From CAVHXA01 sp963639765 (GTDB lineage Bacteria; Bacillota; Clostridia; Oscillospirales; Oscillospiraceae), in NCBI GenBank assembly GCA_963639765.1, contig CAVHXA010000072.1, forward strand, positions 1-9,414: 9,414 nucleotides of DNA, read 5' to 3'. Position 1 is the first letter of the stretch. Every line of letters starts with the position of its first letter. The notes under the pieces were generated by a model that saw nothing but the letters and a program-made list of their open reading frames with translations, made no database searches and had not been told where the DNA came from. The position numbers and the translations under genes are program-made. Positions 1 to 6,218 of the stretch are shown piece by piece.

Positions 1-56
1 TAAAGCTGAACGCCGGAGCCCACGGAGGCCACCGGCGCTGTTGTCATGCCCAAATA

Positions 57-106
57 CAGAAAAACGCACAAAACAAGCCGCAAATAGCACGGCTCATTTT
101 GTGCGT
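57..106 (-). terminator. Rho-independent terminator of the GTPase-Rae1 fusion gene
   Basis: Read on the minus strand, arms at 106-90 and 80-64 form a 17-bp stem around a 9-nt loop. It is followed at once by a U-run (five A residues at 60-64 on the plus strand). The two positions that break the DNA palindrome (74/96 and 75/95) become G-U wobbles in the minus-strand RNA but mismatches in plus-strand RNA. This fixes the orientation. The hairpin begins about 80 nt beyond the stop codon at 187. Confidence 0.88.
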
Positions 107-186
107 CCATACAATTTTACAAGTTTATTGTAATTTATTCTTGACTTTTTGCGTATTTTCACGCATGGCTGTAAAGCATCATTGGT

Positions 187-2730
187 TCAGGTCCGATCTG
201 TAAGACAGCTTCGGATGGCACGGTTGACCTGCTCAACCTCCTGATAAAAGCCGGAAGCAGATACCCGCAGTGCGCCGTTTCCGAGAATGATTACCTGCTC
301 AAGTCCATCTGAGGTTGCAACACGAACACGATGCTTTCGTCCAAGCTCGTGCGTGGCCCGCTCAATATACATGTCTGCCGTCTGCGCCTCTTTTGTGTAT
401 ACTACATCCAGTCCGCCCAGATGCTCGATCGATCCCGGATTATTTTTCACTTTGTAGGCATCAAAGACCACAATCACCGGGTTGCCTCGAAAGGCCTGAT
501 AGCTGCGAAGAATATCGATCAGGCGCAGGCGCGCCCGGTCCAGATCCAGGGCTGCAACCTCCTTGAGCTCGTCCCACGCAAATATGATGTTGTATCCGTC
601 TACCAGCAGATATTCCGGCCCGGTTGTCTGCGCTGCCGCGCGATAAGGCTTTTCCGGCTGCGTGCTTTTGGGGGCCGACCGCATTTGTGTGCCGTGTTCC
701 CGGTGAATAGGGCCATAGGTTCGCTCAAAAATGGCTATGAGTTCTTTATCCGTAGCAGACATTTTGCGATAGCGCTCGCAAAGCAGCGACAGCTCTTCCT
801 GTTCAGACTTTTCCTGTTTGAGCACAGCCGGCAGGTGCATATGCTGTGCAACCTCCTGCCAGGGGACGATTCCCGCTCCATCGTGCGTACAGAACACGCT
901 GTCCGGAGTGTTTTCCGCATCCGCCAGCGGATCATAGCCAAAAGCCGACACCACGTCATCCTGATCGGCGCAGGGTGCATAGCCTTTCGGCTGGCAGGAA
1001 AAACGGCCCGTTCCTCTGGTATAGGATGCTACCTGGGCCGGATAATCTCCCAGTGCCGCTACAGGCATCTCTCCAACAAGCAGTGTGTATTGGTCACGCA
1101 CGGTAGGCGGTTCGAGTTGAGCTCCCATCTGCTGCAGATCGGTCATCGCCCGGCCGACATTTTCGTGCGGCAGCCGCAGGCGAAAGGCATACAGCGGCTC
1201 AAGAAGAACGGACCTGGCCTGCATCAGTCCCTGGCGCAGCGCACGATAGGTCGCCTGACGAAAATCACCACCCTCTGTGTGCTTCAGGTGCGCACGTCCG
1301 GCAACCAGCGTGATGCTGATATCCGTAATCGGTGATCCCGTCAGCACACCAACATGCTGTTTTTCGCGCAGGTGTGTCAGAATCAGGCGCTGCCAGTTCC
1401 GATTGAGCTGATCCTCGGAGCAGTTGGATGAGATGTGAATGCCGCTTCCCCTTTCGGCCGGCTCCAAAAGAAGATGTACCTCGGCATAGTGGCGAAGCGG
1501 TTCGAAATGGCCCACGCCTTCTACTGTATTGGCAATGGTTTCCCGGTAGAGAATCTGCCCGGACTCAAAGTGCGCATCCATGCCAAAGCGGTTGAGCAGC
1601 TGCTGCTGCAGAACTTCGATCTGAACCGGCCCCATCAGACGGGCATGCAGCTTTTGCAGCCGGTTATCCCGGACTATGTGCAGCTCCGGTTCTTCTTCTT
1701 CGATCTGACGAAGCTCAGAAAGAGCTCTGTGCACATCATAGCCGTCCGGGAGGCGGATGCTGTATGTCATTACCGGCTCAAGCAGTGGTGCGCTGCCCTG
1801 TGCCTCCACACCCAGCCCCATGCCGGGACGCGTCTGGGTCAGTCCTGCCGCCGCGACAACATCACCGGGCACAGCTGCATCTGCAGGGCGATATTTTGCT
1901 CCGGAATATATGCGAAGCTGGGTGATTTTTTCTTCCCAGCTGCTTCCGCGTATGGTGTCGCGTACCCGCAGCGTTCCGCCCGTTATTTTCATATGTGTTA
2001 GCCGTGTTCCCTGCTCATCGTGGCTGATTTTATAGATTTTTGCACCGAACTCGTCTCCGCTGTCCGCCGTTGGTGCAAGCTGCTGAACGCCATGCAGAAA
2101 CTCTTCGATACCAAGAAGGTGCAGTGCGGAACCAAACCAGCATGCAAAAAGTCTGCAGTCGGCAACCGCCGCGGCAAGAGCACTCTGAGACAGTCGACCC
2201 TGCTGCAGATATTCGTCTAAAAGGATTTCGTCGCAGAGGGCAACAGCTTCAGAGTCCTCGCTGCAAAAATCCGCAATGCTTTCTGACAGCTCGCTGCGCA
2301 GCTGTGTAAGGATCTGACTTTTGTCCGTATCCGGCAGATCGGTTTTATTGACAAAAATCAGTGTTGGGATATGTCTGCGGCGCAGCAGCTGCCATACGGT
2401 GTGTGTATGGCTCTGCACTCCGTCTGAGGCGCTGATAACCAGAATTGCACAATCGAGTACATCCAGAGTCCGTTCCATCTCTGCGGAAAAATCGGCGTGA
2501 CCCGGCGTGTCGAGGAGTGTAATCTGAAGCTCCGGCAGATTCATGACTGCCTGCTTGGAGAATATGGTGATGCCGCGCTGTCTTTCGAGTGAAAAGTTGT
2601 CCAGGAAGGCGCTGCCGTGATCCACCCGGCCAAGGCTGCGGATGCTGCCTGAGCAATACAGCATGGCCTCAGACAGGGTAGTTTTTCCCGCGTCTACATG
2701 CGCGAGAATTCCGATAACAGTGCGCTTCAT
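187..2730 (-). CDS. Tet/EF-G-like ribosomal GTPase fused to a C-terminal Rae1 (YacP/NYN) endoribonuclease domain
   Basis: An 847-residue protein. Residues 1 to about 640 follow the ribosomal protection protein/EF-G layout: P-loop AHVDAGKT (10-17), RQRGITI switch (51-57), DTPGH (74-78), NKTD (128-131), GSAL (200-203), then domains II to V. A charged linker (about 640-705) leads to a full Rae1/YacP-like domain (about 707-845) with LLVDGYN, VIVVFDA, YTKEAQTAD and VATSD. Asp711 and Asp786 match the catalytic Asp7 and Asp81 of Bacillus subtilis Rae1, which cleaves mRNA in the ribosomal A site, so the nuclease is predicted active. The ATG at 2730 is chosen because AGGAGGG precedes it by about 10 nt and family members begin just before the P-loop; an in-frame GTG at 2796 lacks a ribosome binding site. 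Tet(M) is about 640 residues, so the extra length is the nuclease. The domain IV tip (AHLKHTEGGDF, 480-490) lacks the Ser-Pro-Val of Tet(M), so a tetracycline-resistance role is not supported. Inferred role: ribosome rescue or mRNA surveillance. Confidence 0.93.
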   Translation of the reverse strand: MKRTVIGILAHVDAGKTTLSEAMLYCSGSIRSLGRVDHGSAFLDNFSLERQRGITIFSKQAVMNLPELQITLLDTPGHADFSAEMERTLDVLDCAILVISASDGVQSHTHTVWQLLRRRHIPTLIFVNKTDLPDTDKSQILTQLRSELSESIADFCSEDSEAVALCDEILLDEYLQQGRLSQSALAAAVADCRLFACWFGSALHLLGIEEFLHGVQQLAPTADSGDEFGAKIYKISHDEQGTRLTHMKITGGTLRVRDTIRGSSWEEKITQLRIYSGAKYRPADAAVPGDVVAAAGLTQTRPGMGLGVEAQGSAPLLEPVMTYSIRLPDGYDVHRALSELRQIEEEEPELHIVRDNRLQKLHARLMGPVQIEVLQQQLLNRFGMDAHFESGQILYRETIANTVEGVGHFEPLRHYAEVHLLLEPAERGSGIHISSNCSEDQLNRNWQRLILTHLREKQHVGVLTGSPITDISITLVAGRAHLKHTEGGDFRQATYRALRQGLMQARSVLLEPLYAFRLRLPHENVGRAMTDLQQMGAQLEPPTVRDQYTLLVGEMPVAALGDYPAQVASYTRGTGRFSCQPKGYAPCADQDDVVSAFGYDPLADAENTPDSVFCTHDGAGIVPWQEVAQHMHLPAVLKQEKSEQEELSLLCERYRKMSATDKELIAIFERTYGPIHREHGTQMRSAPKSTQPEKPYRAAAQTTGPEYLLVDGYNIIFAWDELKEVAALDLDRARLRLIDILRSYQAFRGNPVIVVFDAYKVKNNPGSIEHLGGLDVVYTKEAQTADMYIERATHELGRKHRVRVATSDGLEQVIILGNGALRVSASGFYQEVEQVNRAIRSCLTDRT

Positions 2731-2782
2731 AAAAAGGCAGCCCTCCTGTTGGTCTGGATTCCGACCGGTTTTGCGCAATACG

Positions 2783-2794
2783 GTGTCCGGACAC
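2783..2794. repeat. 12-bp perfect palindrome in the leader of the GTPase-Rae1 gene
   Basis: GTGTCCGGACAC reads the same on both strands. It lies between the predicted minus-strand transcription start (about 2821) and the start codon at 2730, so it could be a small operator or part of a leader hairpin. A 12-bp palindrome can arise by chance. Confidence 0.35.
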
Positions 2795-2828
2795 ACTCCG
2801 GCTTCTGCGGTTCCGTTCCGTTATTATC

Positions 2829-2858
2829 ATTATACAAATCGCGCATAGGACTCGTCAA
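2829..2858 (-). promoter_or_regulatory. Sigma-A-type promoter for the GTPase-Rae1 gene
   Basis: On the minus strand, TTGACG (2858-2853) and a perfect TATAAT (2834-2829) are separated by 18 bp. Transcription would start near 2821 and give a leader of about 90 nt before the ATG at 2730. Confidence 0.72.
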
Positions 2859-2917
2859 GTGTGTTCCTGCTGCCGTGTCCCTTTTGCGGAAGCTTGAGGA
2901 AAAACACGGTTACCCTC

Positions 2918-2948
2918 TTGACATTAGAACTGTTCCATGGTTTAGAAT
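2918..2948 (+). promoter_or_regulatory. Sigma-A-type promoter for the thiolase-BKACE operon
   Basis: A perfect TTGACA (2918-2923) is followed by TAGAAT (2943-2948) with a 19-bp spacer; a poorer TTTAGA gives 17 bp. The start would fall near 2955, leaving a short leader before the AGAAGGGGG ribosome binding site and the ATG at 2985. It is back to back with the minus-strand promoter, with about 60 bp between the two -35 boxes. Confidence 0.62.
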
Positions 2949-2984
2949 GCAGGCGTTGCCATAACAGAAGGGGGTCACCACACC

Positions 2985-4235
2985 ATGCAAACCAGAGACG
3001 TTGTAATCATAGACGGCTGCCGCACCGCAGTAGGCAGCATGGGCGGAGCACTCAGGCCGCTGTCGGCTCTTGACCTGGCATGTGCCGTTCTTCAGGGAAA
3101 CCTCGATCGTTCCGGAATCGATCCCGGTCTTGTTGATGAGGTTATTCTTGGGCAGTGCCGCCAGACATCCGACGAGCCCAATATCGCCCGTGTTGCCGCC
3201 CTGAAGGTCGGCATTCCTGCACAGGCCTCAGCGCACACCGTCATGCGTCAGTGTGCCTCGGGCATGACAGCCGTGCAAAACGGGGCCATGCAGATTATGT
3301 GCGGTCTGTCGGATGTTGTTCTGGCCGGCGGCACCGAAAGTATGTCCAACGCCGTATTTTACGTGCGCAACGCCCGCTGGGGCGTCGGCACCGGCAACAC
3401 CGAATTTGTTGACGCTCTGACCGAGGGACAGTTTCGCAGTCAGCCGCAGGACATGTATGGCCGATATAATATGGGTGCGACAGCTGAAAATATTGCCCGC
3501 TGCCTGAACATCAGCCGTGAAGAGCAGGACGCCTTTTCCATGGAGTCCCAGCGCAGAGCAATTGCTGCCATCGATACCGGCCGCTTTAAAGACGAGATTA
3601 TTCCCGTTACTGTTCCTCAGGGCAAAAAAAAGCCGCCCATCACAGTAGACACCGATGAATTTCCAAAGCGTGACACCAGTCTGGAGAAAATGGCAAAGCT
3701 CAAGCCTGTATTCAGCATTCGGCTTGACGAAAAGGGGCGTCTGTTCAACGACACAGCACTTACCGGGACGGTCACTGCCGCCTCTTCCTCCGGCAGAAAC
3801 GACGGTGCATCCTCCCTTCTGCTCATGGCCAAAGACAGAGCTGACGAGCTTGGGCTCAGGCCTCTTGCCCGCATCATCGGCATGGGTACCGCCGGTGCCG
3901 ACCCCAGAACAATGGGACTGGGTCCGGTTGCCGCCGTGCCAAAGGCTCTGAAAAATGCCGGTCTGACCATGGATGACATTCAGCTCATTGAGCTCAACGA
4001 AGCTTTTGCCGCCCAGAGTCTCGGCTGTATTCGGCTTTTGGGCTGGCAGGACAAGATGGACATCATCAATGTAAATGGCGGAGCAATCGCTCTGGGTCAC
4101 CCTGTCGGCTCATCCGGCAGTCGGATTCTTGTTACACTGATGTATGAGCTAAAGCGCCGCGGTCTGAAATACGGCCTTGCAACGCTGTGTGTTGCCGGCG
4201 GCATGGGTCAGGCCACCATCATCGAAATGCTGTAG
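2985..4235 (+). CDS. Thiolase (acetyl-CoA C-acyltransferase family)
   Basis: A 416-residue thiolase, predicted to cleave a 3-ketoacyl-CoA such as acetoacetyl-CoA with CoA, or run the reverse condensation, in the cytoplasm. The catalytic set is present: nucleophile Cys90 in RQCASGM, the NEAF motif (338-341), His372 in GGAIALGHPVG and Cys402 in LCVAGGMG. It is about 20 residues longer than typical acetoacetyl-CoA thiolases. The extra length is in two places: about 128-156, between the nucleophile region and MGATAEN, and about 244-260, just before GTVTAASSSG, where the usual motif is GTVTAGNASG. The Asn usually found in VNRxC is Met here. These differences may point to an acyl chain other than acetoacetyl. 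The ATG at 2985 follows AGAAGGGGG. The gene is first in an operon, 25 bp ahead of a beta-keto acid cleavage enzyme. Confidence 0.95.
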   Translation: MQTRDVVIIDGCRTAVGSMGGALRPLSALDLACAVLQGNLDRSGIDPGLVDEVILGQCRQTSDEPNIARVAALKVGIPAQASAHTVMRQCASGMTAVQNGAMQIMCGLSDVVLAGGTESMSNAVFYVRNARWGVGTGNTEFVDALTEGQFRSQPQDMYGRYNMGATAENIARCLNISREEQDAFSMESQRRAIAAIDTGRFKDEIIPVTVPQGKKKPPITVDTDEFPKRDTSLEKMAKLKPVFSIRLDEKGRLFNDTALTGTVTAASSSGRNDGASSLLLMAKDRADELGLRPLARIIGMGTAGADPRTMGLGPVAAVPKALKNAGLTMDDIQLIELNEAFAAQSLGCIRLLGWQDKMDIINVNGGAIALGHPVGSSGSRILVTLMYELKRRGLKYGLATLCVAGGMGQATIIEML

Positions 4236-4260
4236 CTTTTTATAGGAGGAATCAACTGTC

Positions 4261-5160
4261 ATGTCCAAGACAAACAAGATTATGATTCAGTGCTGCATGT
4301 GCGGTGCCGGAACAAAAAAATCGCAGGCACCCACTGTTCCCTATACGCCGGAAGAAATTGCCCGTCAGGTTGTTGAGGTTGCCAGAGCCGGCGCCTGCAT
4401 TGCCCACATCCATGTACGCGAAGACAAAATGGTAGACGGCGTAATGCAGATCGGCTATAAATCCATGAGCCTCGAAAAATTCACCGAGACTGTTGCACTG
4501 TGCAGAAAATACTGCAAAGAAGCAGGTGTGGACATCATTCTCAACCTCACCACTTCCGGTGGCGAATACGAAGACCAGAAGCGGCTGCAGCATCTTGGAC
4601 GCCTGAAGCCCGAAATGTGCTCGTTTGATCCGAACACACTCAACTGGGCCAACAGCTATATCTTTGAAAACAGTCCCCGTTTTCTCAATGAGCTCAGTGA
4701 AGAGGTTATCAAGCAGGATGTAAAGCCCGAATTTGAAGTGTTTGACACAGGTCATATCGATTCTGTCATGTATTATGTAAACAAGCACGGCATCCCCAAG
4801 CCGCCGCATATTCAGTTTATCATGGGTGTCGGAGGCTCGATGCCCGGCACCGCCGAAAATCTGGCATTTCTGGTAGAGAAGCTGCCGGAGGGCGCTACCT
4901 GGTCTGTTTCCGGCATTGGAAAGGCCCACATGCCCATGATGCTGGCCGGTTTGTCGCTCGGCTGCGACGGCCTGCGTGTAGGGCTTGAAGATAACGTCAT
5001 GTTCGGCAAGGACGAAAACGGCAATAAAATCATTGCGACCAATCTCTCACTGGTACAGCGTGCCGTTGCACTGAGCGAGCTGGCCGGTCGGCAGATTGCC
5101 ACGGCTCAGGATGCCAGAGAGATTTTGGGCATCACCCGCAACTGCATTTGGGATGAATAA
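4261..5160 (+). CDS. Beta-keto acid cleavage enzyme (BKACE/DUF849, Kce-like)
   Basis: A 299-residue zinc-dependent TIM-barrel enzyme of the BKACE family. Known members convert a beta-keto acid plus acetyl-CoA into acetoacetate plus an acyl-CoA. The zinc ligands of 3-keto-5-aminohexanoate cleavage enzyme (Kce: His46, His48, Glu230) match His49 and His51 in AHIHVRE and Glu243 in GLEDN; catalytic Arg226 and Asp231 match Arg239 and Asp244. Kce Ser82 and Thr106 fall at TTSGG (97-101) and Ser121. Glu14 of Kce, near the substrate amino group as I recall, is Gly17 here (CGAGTKK), while the Glu143 equivalent (Glu159) is kept. A substrate other than 3-keto-5-aminohexanoate is therefore plausible. AGGAGGA lies 10 nt before the ATG. 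The gene is translated from the thiolase transcript and ends about 60 bp before a strong terminator. No CoA-transferase or lysine-fermentation gene is in the window. Confidence 0.93.
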   Translation: MSKTNKIMIQCCMCGAGTKKSQAPTVPYTPEEIARQVVEVARAGACIAHIHVREDKMVDGVMQIGYKSMSLEKFTETVALCRKYCKEAGVDIILNLTTSGGEYEDQKRLQHLGRLKPEMCSFDPNTLNWANSYIFENSPRFLNELSEEVIKQDVKPEFEVFDTGHIDSVMYYVNKHGIPKPPHIQFIMGVGGSMPGTAENLAFLVEKLPEGATWSVSGIGKAHMPMMLAGLSLGCDGLRVGLEDNVMFGKDENGNKIIATNLSLVQRAVALSELAGRQIATAQDAREILGITRNCIWDE

Positions 5161-5217
5161 ACATCCAGATTTCCGGGTTTGCTGCGAAACAGTCATTTAA
5201 AATGCCGGACGATATAC

Positions 5218-5253
5218 AAAGAGGAATCACGAAGCTTCGTGATTCCTCTTTTT
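5218..5253. terminator. Palindromic terminator between the convergent operons
   Basis: A perfect 28-bp palindrome (5221-5248, arm GAGGAATCACGAAG) extends to 34 bp with AAA and TTT flanks. On the plus strand it ends in five T residues and terminates the thiolase-BKACE operon. On the minus strand it ends in TTTGTAT, a weaker tail, and could also stop the racemase operon arriving from 5411. Confidence 0.93.
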
Positions 5254-5286
5254 GATGGTGCGCCCGGCATGGTTCAGCTGCGGTGC

Positions 5287-5306
5287 TGCATACCGATCGG
5301 TATGCA
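5287..5306. repeat. 20-bp perfect palindrome in the convergent 3' region
   Basis: TGCATACCGATCGGTATGCA is a perfect palindrome with no T-run on either side, so it is not a standard intrinsic terminator. It sits between the terminator at 5218-5253 and the racemase stop codon at 5411. In minus-strand RNA it would form a hairpin in the 3' untranslated region. The rest of 5254-5410 shows nothing else I can support. Confidence 0.6.
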
Positions 5307-5410
5307 CGGTGGTTTGAAGGGCCTTCGACTATATGGAGAGCCTCCTGCTCGATTTTGGTTTTGCAGAAGCATTCCTCCGTTTGTGCGGAGCAGCTGCGCA
5401 ACCGCGTATT

Positions 5411-6205
5411 TTACAGACAGATTGTAATCTGTCTGTCCATGCAAACAGGCCCGCCCACGGTCAGAATGCTTGTGTCGCTGTCGAGACAGATCATGGATGC
5501 CCGGATTATGCCGCCCGGTTCGTGGAAGGTATAGGCATAAACGCCGTCTGCCCCGCCCTCGCTCAGGTATACCAGTGCTGCAGCACTGCCGGAGGCACAG
5601 CTGCGTTCAAAACAGAGCGTGTCGGTAGCCGCGACATAAACTGCCGGTTCAAGCCGCAGCTCGTCTGCCTCGTGGTAAAGGAACATTACTCCCGCAGCCT
5701 CGGCATGATATCGTCCGGCAAGCTCGCGGGCTGCACGATCGGCCCATTCGCGGTCAGGTCGACACTCGTCTGCAATCGCGTGCACAATTCCATGGAACAT
5801 GACCAGTCCGACCTGTCTGCCGCAGAGATCTATTTCGTCCATTCCGCACGGCAGGGGCATCTGAGCCGTTGCTTCACCGCAGCTTATATCCGCACGCACC
5901 TGCAGCAGTTCCTCGGTGCCGCTGATTTCAATACTGAAAACACCGCTGTCGGTTTTGTTTTGCTGCAGTGCCAGAAGATAGCCCGCACTGCGCAGGGCAT
6001 TTCCGCAGAATTCTCCACCCATCATCTCAAGACGCACCGCGCCGCCATGAAGAGCGGGAACCAGAAAACCCACCTGCTCTGCGCCGAGCTCCTGTCTGGC
6101 CAGCAGGGCCCCGGCAACTTCTGCGCGGTCTTCTGCCGGGACGGGTGTTTCTATGAGCAGGGTGATATTTCCGGCCGGGTCTGCCCGACGGAGTTGTATT
6201 TCCAA
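5411..6205 (-). CDS. DapF-fold amino acid racemase, CntK (histidine racemase)-like
   Basis: Cofactor-independent racemase or epimerase of the diaminopimelate epimerase fold. The two catalytic cysteines lie in GGEFCGNA and ERSCASGSAAA, matching Cys72 and Cys219 of Staphylococcus aureus CntK, the histidine racemase of staphylopine synthesis. DPAGNITLL, PLIYIP-like EPAVYVA and FHEPGG also match CntK (NPSGNMTIL, PLIYIP, VHQPGG) better than true DapF, which has CGNGxRC and ACGTG. A free amino acid, perhaps histidine, is the likely substrate. The metallophore genes cntL and cntM are not seen. Start choice is uncertain: the frame is open up to a TTG at 6235 that overlaps the upstream gene by 17 bp. 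I prefer the TTG at 6205, which has AGGTGA about 6 nt upstream, lies 13 bp after the upstream stop, and gives 264 residues (CntK has about 273). Second gene of a two-gene operon. Confidence 0.85.
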   Translation of the reverse strand: MEIQLRRADPAGNITLLIETPVPAEDRAEVAGALLARQELGAEQVGFLVPALHGGAVRLEMMGGEFCGNALRSAGYLLALQQNKTDSGVFSIEISGTEELLQVRADISCGEATAQMPLPCGMDEIDLCGRQVGLVMFHGIVHAIADECRPDREWADRAARELAGRYHAEAAGVMFLYHEADELRLEPAVYVAATDTLCFERSCASGSAAALVYLSEGGADGVYAYTFHEPGGIIRASMICLDSDTSILTVGGPVCMDRQITICL

Positions 6206-6218
6206 GGGGTTCACCTGC

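Noticed and set aside
1..47. Possible N-terminus of a minus-strand gene starting with ATG at 45-47 (MTTAPVASVGSG)
   Set aside because: Only 15 codons are visible, there is no ribosome binding site, and it sits directly after the terminator. A short GC-rich inverted repeat (CGCCGG/CCGGCG) overlaps it. Not enough to call.
331..1335. Plus-strand open frame of 334 codons opposite the GTPase-Rae1 gene; likewise 3228-4100 minus opposite the thiolase and 5333-6265 plus opposite the racemase
   Set aside because: Each lies antisense to a gene with clear family motifs and has no recognisable motif of its own. They are by-products of codon bias.
4261..5160. Specific assignment as kce of lysine fermentation
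   Set aside because: The Glu14 equivalent is Gly and no kam, kdd or kal genes are present, so I kept the call at family level.
5411..6205. dapF (diaminopimelate epimerase) or a staphylopine-type metallophore operon
   Set aside because: Motifs fit CntK better than DapF, but the nicotianamine-synthase-like and opine dehydrogenase genes are missing from the window.
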